Assembly: GCA_009746045.1 (NCBI GenBank)
Contig: RPFO01000595.1
Coordinates: 927,510 to 991,509, forward strand
Source of the DNA: Mesostigma viride
Lineage: Eukaryota > Streptophyta > Mesostigmatophyceae > Mesostigmatales > Mesostigmataceae
Direction: 5' to 3'
Length of the DNA: 64,000 bases
The notes under the pieces were generated by a model that saw only the letters and a list, made by a program, of their open reading frames with translations, was not told the DNA's origin and searched no databases. This document shows, piece after piece, positions 55,026-64,000 of the stretch (position 1 is the stretch's first letter; each line of letters opens with the position of its first letter). Both the position numbers and the translations under genes were made by a program.

Positions 55026-55754
55026 CGGATTAATTAATTAATTATTAATAAGCACGTGACTGCGTCACGTGGGTGCCAATACAGAGTCAAGGAACCTTCA
55101 ACTCTATATACACAGCGAGAAGGATCGAGAGAGGGCGCCCTAGCTTCTCTCACTGCCGCAACTTAGTGGGGAGGCCACAGAGCGCTCTCTCCACAGCATG
55201 GTGCCGGGGCGCAACACTGTGGGTGCGATACAACCAGTACAATACCATAGGCAGGATGACGCATAGCTTATGCTACAAAGGTGAGGTGGGCTAGCTCAAG
55301 ACGTCGGCTATGTGGTGATCCGAAAGAACGGAACGTACAGTGGCAGAGGATAATGTAATGCATCAGAGCAGCTCCAGTCCATCGTGCTGCGGTCCCCGCG
55401 TGTGCTAGTGGCCACTTTTTCGGCCACTGAGGGGGGGCCTAGGCCTCTCCGTGATTTGGAAGAAGATGATGGACAAGGCCAAGTGGGCCCAGGTCATAGA
55501 AGACAACGAGCCCCCCCCTGTGGGGAAGCGCCCGCGTGTGCAAACCCGCGGGAGGCACGCCAGACAGCTCCCCTAGGGCAGCGTGATGCTGCTTAGATAG
55601 ATGTTGTAGTTAGTGATGCTGTTAGATAGATGTTGTAGGTCGCTGATGTAGATAGATTAGACCGGTAGGATCCACCCATCCCTCCATCCATCGGGGTTAA
55701 TGCTCCGTGACTCCCCAACGGGAGCACGAGTCTAATTAATTAATTAATTAATTA
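55026..55754 (+). mobile_element. Short LINE-A derivative: palindromic head, LINE-A tail, TTAA flanks
   Basis: Starts in ATTAATTAATTAATTATTAATAA, then CACGTGACTGCGTCACGTG (55053-55071), about 360 bp of unrelated sequence, then the LINE-A C-terminal coding end (LGLSVIWKKMMDKAKWAQVI, 55439-55498), the 3' stem-loop and (TTAA)n (55733-55754). It looks like a non-autonomous derivative with an internal deletion. Confidence 0.55.
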
Positions 55755-56174
55755 ACATCAAAGCCGTCATCAATAGCCCAGACGCCCAAGGAAGGTGCGT
55801 CTTCCATGAGTACGTTGAAGGTGACATGCGCAGGCCTGCGTAGGTTTTTACCGTGAATGCCGGAAATGTAACAAGAACGGTCGGGAAGCTGCGGCACAAA
55901 TTCGATAACACTGTTAAGTTAGCTTCATAATCGCTCTTTAGAGCCTGCGTTGCCTCACAATCGCTGCTGCAAACCTGCACTAAGTTTCATTATTCGCAAA
56001 AGAAATTCCATCCTGGACCCCTGCGCCCGTAGCTTCTGATCAGGCCCGTAGCTGTTCGAGAAATTAACGATATTGCAAACCGTAAACTTCCCGCCATTAA
56101 ATGAGGTCATCAACTAATCTTCTGCAAAATTCATGCAGTTTTTCTAGCTTTTCCCATGCCATATTAATTAATAT
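55755..56174. other. Interval without recognised features
   Basis: 420 bp; possibly the interior next to the transposon end at 56175, but no homology to the other copies is visible. Confidence 0.4.
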
Positions 56175-56280
56175 TGCCTAAACGCACGCCGCCATGGGCA
56201 CCTTCGCTAGGGGTGCGCGCTCCGGGCACACATTATACACGGTACAGACGGTACCACGATTTTTTTGGCGCAGAAAATAT
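56175..56280 (+). repeat. Solo end of the DNA transposon family
   Basis: Shares GCCGCCATGGGCACC..GGGGTGCGCGC, ACGGTACAGACGGTACC and TTTTTTTGGCGC with 54352-54478. It is truncated at GCCGTCC next to the LINE-A fragment. Confidence 0.65.
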
Positions 56281-56284
56281 TCGC

Positions 56285-57180
56285 CGTCCTGGTAAACGTA
56301 CCATTCAATCTGGACCTTAGATGTTCAGTAAGTGTCCAGGCTTCTGCCTCATTCGTCAGAACAGTAAGAACAAGGGCCTTGATAAGATCCCGTTTCCGGC
56401 CAGCGCCTGGGTCCTTCGCGTGCCGCACTCTGTCTGATTTTCGCAAAGCCGTCCACGCAAGACCTATGCGTGTATCGATGTCATCCTTGGTGTTTGGAAG
56501 CCAACTGCCCAAGAGCTTAAAATGCTCGGTGTAGAACCGCTGTGCCATCCAGGTGTAATAGCGGTGGGGGGCGACCGTTAAGGCCCAGGGCCATTGTTTC
56601 AGTCTTCTTGCTGATTTCCAGGCCAACTGCTCGTGCTTCCAGGGCCAGGCAGTCCAACCAGAGCTGGACATGCTCGGTATCCTCGATGAGACTGGTATCA
56701 TCGGTGTAGATCAATTCTGCCAGGCGGTATTCCGTCCCATCGGCATTGCCACCCGGCGTGCTGGGGTCGTTGTGCATGACCAGGCCAGGCGCATGCCCTA
56801 CACCATTGGCGAAGCGGGCGCGCGCCTTGCGCATGACCTAGTCCACGACAACGATGAACAGGTATGGTGACAGAACACAACCTTGCCACCCCTGTTTGGA
56901 GGGGAAAGGGCGGGCGGTGCCATACGACGTACGGACTGATGCCGTAGACCCCCTCATACAACTTGCGGAGGGCAGCAACCAACGGCTTGGGAACCCGGTA
57001 GAGAGCAAGTATATTCCAAAGGGCAGGCCAGAATACTGAGTCAAAGGCCTCGACATGATCCACGAAGACCAAGTGAACAGGGTACTCACCCGGGCTCAGC
57101 TGCCGCACTTCCTCCACAAGCCGGCGTGCAGCCAAGACTGCCAAAATAGTATTACGGCCACAATTAGGTTGCATGCCAAT
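56285..57180 (-). pseudogene. LINE-A fragment with RT core
   Basis: Encodes MQPNCGRNTILAVLAARRLV, LVFVDHVEAFDSVFWPALWN, VLSPYLFIVVVD, LIYTDDTSLIEDT (YTDD for YADD), LDCLALEARAVGLEIS, FKLLGSWLPNTKDDIDTRI and AEAWTLTEHL. Several frameshifts. Truncated at both ends and not followed by the LINE-A 3' tail. It lies in the 3' flank of cyclase copy B. Confidence 0.75.
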
Positions 57181-57203
57181 CTCATCTCATCAGTCAGTCT
57201 GTT

Positions 57204-57292
57204 GGATCCCACGCCGGTCATATACAGCCAGACATATACTATAGAAGGCCGAGGGCCGGATAATATATCACGCACACGAGGCGTGGGATCCT
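57204..57292. repeat. Inverted repeat in the 3' flank of cyclase copy B
   Basis: GGATCCCACGCC near the left end and GGCGTGGGATCC near the right end are perfect complements about 65 bp apart. The interior contains GGCCGAGGGCCGGATA, also found (reverse complement) near 12307-12325. Confidence 0.7.
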
Positions 57293-57369
57293 ACATCTCC
57301 GTCGCAGGGAACCCTCTGAGGCTCCAACACAGGGCCCACAGACCCCGGGCCCTTGCCATTTAAACCTTG

Positions 57370-58086
57370 TCATTCTACTGGGTGCATGGCCGGCCGCTTC
57401 TTCAACTCCAGGATCGCACGGTGCTGCTTCACGGCCAGCTTCACGAGCTCGTTGTACGACAGCTCGTCATACTTGATGTCCTCCAGGCTCGTCGTCCGAC
57501 CAAGCGATCCTGCACCATCTGACGTCCTGCGCTTTCCTTCCTCGGATGAATGCCTCCCCTCACTGGACTGCTGCCGTCGTTCCTCGGATGATCGCCGCCG
57601 CTCCTTGCCCTGTTGCCCATTCATCGAAGCCGTCGGGCTCGCGGTGGCAATGGGCGCCAACCGCGACTTTGGGCTCTTTCCTTCCCAGTTCCCCCCCTCC
57701 CTCGCGAGAAGCCCGCTCAGGCTCATGAGGTGGCGATGCCGGCTTGGCTCGGCCGCATTCCCTGATGGGGATCCCAGCGGGGACTCAGCACCGGCAGGCA
57801 TGGAGGCAACGTTCAGACCCAGCCCTTCCGCAAGTCCTTCCACAAGTCGCACCACGATGCTCTTTCGCATGGGCCTCGGCGCGGAGGAGGTCTCCAGCGC
57901 GAGCCGTGTGGACGACTCTCGAATCGACTGCATGCTCGTGTCTCTCTCCGAGTCGCTCTCTGTTAACGTGCCCTTGAAGGTGGACACCGTGCGCGGGATT
58001 CTCGCGAGCTTGAGCGTGCGGGGGAAGAGGCGGGCGCTCAGCATGGGGGAGGAGACCTGGAACAGGTGCATGGGGTCCTTGACACC
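57370..58086 (-). CDS. Cyclase copy B, terminal exon and C-terminal tail
   Basis: 717-nt last exon, phase 0, after the acceptor CGCCCTGCAG; stop TGA at 57372-57370. Opens GVKDPMHLFQVSS, followed by SARLFPRTLKLARI, then a Ser/Arg-rich linker longer than in copy A, and ends with the conserved helix YDELSYNELVKLAVKQHRAI. Compared with copy A the two ends of the exon are conserved and the linker is not, so both ends appear to be under selection. Confidence 0.82.
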   Translation of the reverse strand, partial: GVKDPMHLFQVSSPMLSARLFPRTLKLARIPRTVSTFKGTLTESDSERDTSMQSIRESSTRLALETSSAPRPMRKSIVVRLVEGLAEGLGLNVASMPAGAESPLGSPSGNAAEPSRHRHLMSLSGLLAREGGNWEGKSPKSRLAPIATASPTASMNGQQGKERRRSSEERRQQSSEGRHSSEEGKRRTSDGAGSLGRTTSLEDIKYDELSYNELVKLAVKQHRAILELKKRPAMHPVE

Positions 58087-58575
58087 CTGCAGGGCGTGGG
58101 TGGGGCGCGTACAAAGTCATGTGCGTGTTTGGGGAGGTGTGTGGGGGGGATGCGTGGTAATTCATAGGAAAGCACATGCAGGCGCCACGGAATAAGAAGA
58201 AGAATCAAGAAGAAATCGGAGTTGAAAATAGGGTCGAAAAAACGCGAATGGAAAACCCGTTTGGGGCACAAACACACCATATGCAATGGTGATCCACAGA
58301 AATACCTTGATAGAATCAAGGCAACGGATAGCTCGATGACCATTGAACTCCTGTTTTTTACGGGTAGGTTGGAAGTTGAACTGGTCTTCATAGGTAGGTC
58401 CCAGCATCCTGCGGTGGCTGACATAGTAGAGATGGTACAGGGTACGTAACAGTATACTACTATGCGGGTATGGAAGATAGCGAAAGGCCAAGCCTGGAGG
58501 TTGGCTTTAGCCGGTCTCGTGGGATACCGCGGTACTAGCTGGGGTGGCACTAGCAGCGAGGACTTGAAGACTTAC
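58087..58575 (-). other. Intron of cyclase copy B
   Basis: 489 bp, bounded by GTAAGT and CCTGCAG. No coding or repeat content seen. Confidence 0.6.
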
Positions 58576-58801
58576 CTTAAGGTCAAACTTGCCCATCTCG
58601 CTGAAGACGACCCGACCAGAGTGATCCTTGGCCGCCCGATAACACACATCATTGACCAGCATCTGGCCGGGGGCGGCCGTGGCGGCGATGCGGGCCGCCC
58701 GGTTGACGACCGGCCCAAAGTAGGCGGCGCGCCCGGTGGCCATGTGCGGCTGGCAGTCGCTGGGCACGTCCATGCACATGCCGATCTGCAGCCGCAGGCC
58801 C
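58576..58801 (-). CDS. Cyclase copy B, C-terminal half of second cyclase domain
   Basis: 226 nt between CCCTGCAG and a consensus GTAAGT donor. Encodes GLRLQIGMCMDVPSD and AAYFGPVVNRAARIAATAAP, followed by GQMLVN. The first 52 residues are identical to copy A, pointing to recent duplication or gene conversion; the last 23 residues diverge (CYRAAKDHSGRVVFSEMGKF). Confidence 0.87.
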
Positions 58802-59484
58802 CTGCAGGGTTCCGGGGAAGGTCCAAATGAGCGCACTTCAAGGACGTTACGTTCCGATTCCTGTCGATATTCTATGGGGAGTAGACATATGCCCGGCCCA
58901 CGGCTATTAAAATAATCGCTATGCATGACGGCTACGCTACGGAACTGCATGAACCCAACAGCGATAGTCCATTTCAAGCAATATGGAGCTGGCCTTTCTC
59001 ACACGAGCAAACCAGAGTTTGCCCGTAACCTACGATTACACGAGTAAGCAAACGCGGGCGCATGGATGCAGGCTTTCGAATGTAATGCGCGGGGTCAGGG
59101 AAGCCTAGAAACACATACAGACATGCCAACCTTTCTGGCGCCAGCGTGAGAAAACCCTTACTTCCTAGCGCCCATGCTATGTTCTACTGGCGCCTGCCGC
59201 AGGGATCAGCTAGTAACGACTAGCAGGCGCCTGCTTACGATAATTTACTAGGCATGTCCTATTCGGAGCCTGGGTGGCAAGGGAGGGATCTAACAAGGTG
59301 GCAAGGAGTGAGACACAAAGGCGCACAGAGCCCTACACCCGTGACACTTTGGCCTGGTAAGTTGTAACCAAAGAGAAGCTACAGTAACATAGTGTGAATA
59401 AAGAGCCATCTGTCATAGTAGTAACAACAATAACAATAACAATACCGATAGCGATAACAATTGCAATATCAAGAACGAACGATA

Positions 59485-59632
59485 ACGATGGCGATGGCGA
59501 TGGCGATGGCGATGGCGATGGCGATGGCGATGGCGATGGCGATGGCGATGGCGATGGCGATGGCGATGGCGATGGCGATGGCGATGGCGATGGCGATGGC
59601 GATGGCGATGGCGATGGCGATGGCGATGGCGA
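59485..59632 (+). repeat. (GATGGC)n hexanucleotide array
   Basis: About 24-25 perfect units, directly joined in phase to the next array. Confidence 0.97.
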
Positions 59633-59760
59633 TAACGATAACGATAACGATAACGATAACGATAACGATAACGATAACGATAACGATAACGATAACGATA
59701 ACGATAACGATAACGATAACGATAACGATAACGATAACGATAACGATAACGATAACGATA
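59633..59760 (+). repeat. (GATAAC)n hexanucleotide array
   Basis: About 21 perfect units. The unit differs from its neighbour only by GG to AA, and the switch is sharp. Confidence 0.97.
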
Positions 59761-59774
59761 ATAATAATCATCAC

Positions 59775-59822
59775 AAAGTGCAGGGGCTCATTTACCTGAA
59801 CACAACCTGGTCCTCTGCAGGA
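59775..59822 (-). repeat. Duplicate of exon end and splice donor in copy B
   Basis: AAAGTGCAGGGGCTCATTTA followed by CCTGAACACAACCTGGTCCT repeats 59868-59915 with three or four differences, 93 bp into the intron. It contains a full copy of the donor region (GTAAAT). Confidence 0.85.
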
Positions 59823-59890
59823 GTAAATAATAGCAATAATAAAATAACAATAACAATTACAACAATTACAAAGTGCAGGGGCTCATTTAC

Positions 59891-60381
59891 CTGAAGACGA
59901 CCTGGTCCTCTGCTGGACTGCCGTCTGCTGGTGGCGTGACAGGTTGCAGAACTTCGGCCGCGAGATCCTCCCCAAGTAGTTCTTCACTCCAAGGGAGGTC
60001 CATAGCCTCTCTTTGCACCATCTCACCAAACTGGACGGCCTTGGTGGCACTCCGGAACGCCAGCAGGAAGTTCCCGTCCTTCTCCTCCACCTCGTACGCC
60101 TCGAATTCCGCCAACCGACTTTGTACAAATGCCACCAGCAGGTCCACGCCCCCCTGGTACCCTGGCGTCTTGCGTAGGATCTTGGCATAGGCCACGTACA
60201 TGAAAGCGATCACCACAGGGTCCTCGGGTGGCTCGCCCTTCACGTAGCACTCAGCCGCGGGCGCATCAAAGAAGGAGGGCCCCAGCTGCTTCATGGACTT
60301 GAGGGGGGGGAACGGGGCGCGCTTGGCCAGCTCTTCAGGGAGCGCCTGCATCAGGTGAATGGGGGCCATCCTGGGTGACAA
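59891..60381 (-). CDS. Cyclase copy B, N-terminal half of second cyclase domain
   Basis: 491 nt, the same as copy A, if the acceptor is CATGCACCAG at 60382; it reads LSPRMAPIHLMQALPEELAK onward in phase 0. Contains FPPLKS, VVIAFMYVAYAKIL and YEVEEKDGNFLLAF. As in copy A both metal-binding Asp positions are lost (VAY; DGN). Ends DQVVFR in phase 2 before GTAAAT. The first 120 residues are nearly identical to copy A; the end is more diverged. Confidence 0.85.
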
Positions 60382-60862
60382 CTGGTGCATGAAACGCAGA
60401 TGGAACGTACAGAGAAGGGAGGTGTCGGAAAAATAATTGCTGCCCGACTCAAGCCCACACGCCGACATCCCAAAATATTCCGATCGAACGTATTCCAATC
60501 AAACACATTGCACTCAGGCTACGTGTCGTCGCTAAGTAAGGTCAGGGCTCTCCTAAGCTCCCCTTAAAGCGAGCAACAGCTGACAAAACCTACAACAACT
60601 AAACGACAAGGGTTAAACACCGGCCTACAAGGCAAGCCAAGCACAGCAGATGTCAATTGTGTCAACCTCTGGAAGTAAACGGAAAATGTTGGAAGTCCAC
60701 TGTTTCAACCTCTGACAGTGCACCTTTTCGACCAAAGGAAGTCAACCGTTTCAACAAGGGATTGCCTCTGCAACGCCTGGGTCCAAGGACAGGCCCTACC
60801 GCCCGCCCTACTATACTCATCATGTGCAGGCCTACATACATCAGGCCCTATGTAATACTCAC
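60382..60862 (-). other. Intron of cyclase copy B
   Basis: 481 bp. ATACTCATCATGTGCAGGCC at 60813-60832 is an 18/20 match to the exon end and donor at 60855-60874. Confidence 0.65.
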
Positions 60863-61375
60863 CATGTGCATGCCCATGTGGTGGCAGACGATGGACGTCG
60901 TGTGCATGCCCAGGGAGCGCCAGGCGGGCATCGACAGGAGCACCTGGCCGCCAGATGTCAAATTTCGTATCGCGGCAGCCTGGTCCACCACCTCCCCTTT
61001 CCACCGGTGGCTTAACCCGACGGCACGAGGGCTAAGATTATCCATGATCCCTACGTCAATGCCGACCCGGGCCCGAAGCCCCCTGAACAAGGTCTGCCCG
61101 GTGACCGGACAGCCCGCCTCGGCCGACTGCCTCTGCTTCAGCAGTGCCGAGGGCCAATCGGAGGCAACGTCTCCCGCGCTGTTGCGCCGCTGCCGGAACT
61201 TGGCGAGCGCGCCCGTGGACGTGGTGTCCAGGAACCGCGGTGGGTGGAGCAGGTGGTGCTGCAGCTCCATCGCAAAGGTCAGCGCGTCGAGCGCCTCGTG
61301 GAATATGAGCATGAAGGCGCCGTCGTCTGAGGCCGCCTCGTGGCCGTAGTGGTGCGGCAGCTGTGCGCGGATGAC
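60863..61375 (-). CDS. Cyclase copy B, first cyclase domain
   Basis: 513-nt exon from GGCACAG|GTCATCCGC to CACATG|GTGAGT, phase 0 at both ends. Encodes VIRAQLPHHYGHEAASDDGA then FMLIFHEALDALTFAMELQ, and later FRGLRARVGIDVGIMD and SGGQVLLSMPAWRSLGMH. The alignment with copy A is clear but looser than for domain II. The second metal Asp (EGD motif) is Ala here. Confidence 0.85.
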
Positions 61376-61490
61376 CTGTGCCAAGGAAGGAAAGGAGCAA
61401 GGAATATGGGATGGTTATGAATTGGGCTTTAGGCGTCATGGGCTATGAAAGGGGCCAACACCGCGCGGATGACCTGAGTAACGGAATACG

Positions 61491-61492
<2 letters not shown>

Positions 61493-61537
<45 letters not shown>
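61493..61537 (+). repeat. (TAA)n microsatellite
   Basis: About 15 units in the intron of cyclase copy B. Confidence 0.95.
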
Positions 61538-61539
<2 letters not shown>

Positions 61540-61952
61540 TAGTAATGATGATATTGCAAGGTGCAACAGCGTGCGAATGACCTGAGTAAAAGGGATAAGG
61601 GAATAAAAGATACTAGTAGTTATTTATAAGATTTGCTGAAACATAACATAACATAACAGAAACATGTGCATAACCGGCATCCGTAGTGACATATGGGGGG
61701 TTGTATGGAGACCATCCGTAGGGAATGGAAGGTTTATCTCAAGGGTCATATCTGTTTAACAATGAATACATTTCTTGTTTTTGGTCCATTGGAGGTCCTT
61801 CCCACCAAGAGAAAAATCGATTTTACATATTTGTGTGCTATGCTTTACAACACCTTCAAACGCAGTGCACATCATTATCAAGTTGGTTATTGTAGCACCA
61901 TGCTGGGGGCCCAGCATTCTCGAACACAAGGTGTTGCCCCTCTTAGCAGCGT

Positions 61953-62083
61953 GGGTGGGTGGGTGGGTGGGTGGGTGGGTGGGTGGGTGGGTGGGTGGGT
62001 GGGTGGGTGGGTGGGTGGGTGGGTGGGTGGGTGGTGGGTGGGTGGGTGGGTGGGTGGGTGGGTGGGTGGGTGGGTGGGTGGGA
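61953..62083 (+). repeat. (GGGT)n microsatellite
   Basis: About 32 units with one TGG interruption near 62032. The G-runs on one strand could form four-stranded structures. Confidence 0.96.
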
Positions 62084-62774
62084 GCTGAAAAGAGGCCTCC
62101 CTACGTCCCCTACACCACTCTAAGTACTAACTATCATTCACATTGTGCCACGCAGGCCTCCCGGCTGGCGCAGGTACAAGGTGTACTGACTGCCCATCAC
62201 AGTTGCTCCACGCCAGGCGGCTGGCGCAGGTACAAGGTCTAGTGATGTACGTTAGAAGCTACCTAGGCCTGCACTTCGGAACCACACTCAACGTCGGCAC
62301 AAAAAGGGCCGGCCGGTGCAGAACCCTCGTGACAAGCGCTAGTTTTACGCTACCTACGGCAGGTCGGTCTGCTTTGAGCCCGTCCACGCGTCATGTATAA
62401 AATGAGCGAAGCTCAACAAGTAGCTGTGGAAAGGGCTACTAGAACTGCGAGTATCCCTTGGACCCAAATGAGGCCCCATTTACGACAGTAATCACGTTTT
62501 TCGCATGCAGCAAACAAGGTAGACGTCACGGGCACCTGTGACATCGCATCCGTGGTTTGCTGAAACCCCTCACCCCAGGCAAGGGGACCACACTGGCCAG
62601 GTTGTGAAATAGCTGGAAATTCTAATCTAATCTGATCATCTGTGCAATATACATGTGGCTACTGCTGTCATTTACCTGCCATCCAATCCTCGAGCAAGAC
62701 TTCCAGAGATAATTCATCCAATGGTTTAAGGGTTAATGCAATTTCAGTAGAACCGTAGGTGCGATAGATTCAAA

Positions 62775-62955
62775 CATCCATGGCTGCTGCAAGAAATATG
62801 CGTGGCTGCTGTAAGTAACATGTGTGGCTGCTGCAAGTAATATGCGTGGCTGCTGTAAGTGATATGTGTGGCTGCTGCAAGTAATATGCTTGGCGGCTGC
62901 AAGTCATATGCGTGGCTGGAGTATGTAGCACGTGTGGCTGCTGCAAGTAACATGT
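62775..62955 (+). repeat. 22-bp minisatellite
   Basis: Eight degenerate units of GTGGCTGCTGCAAGTAATATG plus one base. Confidence 0.9.
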
Positions 62956-63119
62956 GTGTTGTTTCTGTATCCTACCCTCGAACAAGAGTTACATAACGAC
63001 TGGGACGGCCTCAGGGCCTTGTTGGTCATGGCAGCATCCTAGTACATTTACATCCTACTATCATACATCTTACTATCATACTTCTAATGATTTATTACTA
63101 GCTCTATCCAATCACATAC

Positions 63120-63193
63120 TGACTGAAACAGCCCCAGGGCCTTTCTGGTGGTGGATGCGTCCCACACCAGCAGGTCTTGCAGCCCGTCCACAT
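63120..63193 (-). CDS. Cyclase copy B, upstream exon with start of first cyclase domain
   Basis: Encodes VDGLQDLLVWDASTTRKALG then LFQS before GTATGT. The following exon starts VIRAQLP, which matches the usual class III sequence (D-x-E-G...AL-x-LH...). It would supply the first metal-binding Asp of domain I (S-D-V-D-G). The acceptor GGCTTCAG|AT is the first AG after a long T-rich tract. Coding-like sequence (NGRHYFGMAS) extends upstream of it, so the true start may be higher (to about 63232). The gene's 5' end is not identified. Confidence 0.6.
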
Positions 63194-63242
63194 CTGAAGC
63201 CATGCCGAAGTAATGCCGCCCGTTGTCACAAAGTTGGATGCA

Positions 63243-63350
63243 TGGAAACATGACACGTCAAAAAACACAAGCAAACATGGCACATCCAAAAACACAAGCA
63301 AACAGGGTGCGTTCAAAAACACAAGAAAACAGGGCACGTTCACAGAACAC
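63243..63350 (+). repeat. 27-bp tandem repeat
   Basis: About four units with AAAAACACAAGCAAAC and GG(G/C)(A/G)C words. Confidence 0.8.
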
Positions 63351-63589
63351 AAGGAAGAAACAGGCTGGGAAGTGGGATGAGACAGCACGGGCATGCTACA
63401 GAAAAGTTGAGGAACGTTTCTAGATTGCGACCTAGCCGCAGGCCCACCAGAGCTGAAGATCCCTGTAACAGGTCAACGACAGCATTTAGGGAAGTTGGGT
63501 GGGAAGTAAGAAGAAAAGAGGAGCTCGAGAGGAGCTTTCGAGCTGACGTTGCGGGTGCTTCAGCAAGGTATCCTATTTCAATGCCTCCC

Positions 63590-64000
63590 ATAACCGCAGC
63601 CATCCAACAACACACCCATCCATGACAGCCCCCCCCCCCCCCTATAACCTCCACCCACCATAACACCCATCGATGACTGCTGCCGGGATACTTCCCCCCC
63701 CCCCCCCCCAAGAACATCCACCCAACAACAAGACCTCCCCCAACACCCAGCCATTTATGCCGACACCCCCCCTCGCCCTTCCACCCACCCACCCCATACC
63801 CCATGCTACACCTACCCACGACCGCTCCCACATCCTTACCCCCCCCCGCGTCCCCATCCGGTACCCAACATGACACCCACCCATCACCGCACCCACCCAC
63901 CCACCAACCCACCCTCCCATCACAGCTGCCATGATACTTGGGACCGCTTCCCCACCCCCCCTTCCCCCCACCCACCGATGGCGACCGCCGTGATGCAAGC
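63590..64000 (+). repeat. C-rich low-complexity and degenerate minisatellite
   Basis: CCCACCCACC words, two long C-runs (about 63631-63644 and 63694-63709) and recurring ACAGC(T/C)GCC(A/G)TGATAC-type segments. Probably upstream intron or flank of cyclase copy B. Confidence 0.7.

Larger units (their letters stand above)
58802..59890 (-). other. Intron of cyclase copy B with two hexanucleotide arrays
   Basis: Bounded by GTAAAT and CCCTGCAG. Holds the (GATGGC)n and (GATAAC)n arrays and a 47-bp duplicate of the exon end. The Asp-Gly and Asp-Asn frames across it are artefacts. Confidence 0.7.
61376..63119 (-). other. Intron of cyclase copy B with several tandem repeats
   Basis: Bounded by GTATGT and TTGGCACAG. 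Contains (TAA)n, (GGGT)n, a 22-bp minisatellite, a 20-bp direct repeat GGCTGGCGCAGGTACAAGGT (62163-62182 and 62219-62238) and a diverged duplicate of the upstream exon end (62990-63046). Confidence 0.65.

Noticed and set aside
59394..59894. Asp-Gly/Asp-Asn repeat protein
   Set aside because: Translation of the hexanucleotide arrays in the intron of cyclase copy B. The flanking part is a duplicated exon end read on the wrong strand.

Overview
This is a stretch of eukaryotic nuclear DNA, most likely from a chlorophyte green alga. The coding parts are split by GT-AG introns. The only host-type genes are two-domain class III nucleotide cyclases of the kind that is expanded in Chlorophyceae, and a TGTAA motif, the usual green-algal poly(A) signal, follows the first one. 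Genus and species cannot be read from the window.

Layout. Two paralogous cyclase genes lie at the ends and converge. Copy A is on the + strand (97-5034) and runs off the left edge. Copy B is on the - strand (57370-63193). Matching internal exons are 510/513, 491/491 and 226/226 nt, with identical intron phases (0, 2, 0). Their introns carry long microsatellites and several second copies of exon-end/splice-donor junctions. The 52 kb between the genes is almost entirely mobile DNA, nested several layers deep.

Mobile DNA, left to right. (1) A non-LTR element (called LINE-A here, 5.6-7.7 kb, YADD reverse transcriptase, 3' stem-loop and TTAA tail) lies beside short interspersed repeats. (2) An unrelated LINE of the restriction-like-endonuclease type (RLE-LINE, - strand) is split in two: its 3' part is at 8560-10727 and its 5' part at 27855-28440. 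Between them sits a 17.1 kb insertion (10728-27850) with terminal inverted repeats of about 65-73 bp and a 4-bp target duplication. It has no recognisable genes; it holds satellite arrays present in opposite orientation in its two halves and a 1.6 kb palindrome. (3) More LINE fragments follow (28.7-30.6 kb). (4) From 32.7 to 54.5 kb there is a probable DNA transposon with inverted ends of about 130 bp and a PHD-finger ORF. It is interrupted by an LTR retrotransposon (35410-53487, TSD GGGAG). One LTR of that element is split by a 3.4 kb inverted-repeat element (35639-39035), and its body is split by a second, younger LTR retrotransposon (41786-50250, - strand, TSD GATGG). (5) A Ty3/gypsy RNase H scrap and further LINE-A copies fill 54.5-57.2 kb.

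Most unusual signal. Both LTR retrotransposons have Copia-type reverse transcriptase and RNase H, but their retropepsin-like domain lies between integrase and reverse transcriptase (GAG-INT-PR-RT-RH) instead of before integrase. Both also have DTN/DTQ in place of DTG at the protease active site, HGDD in place of YVDD in the reverse transcriptase, and LTRs that start AGTT and end AACT. In the younger element a lone in-frame UGA followed by CUAG separates gag from pol.
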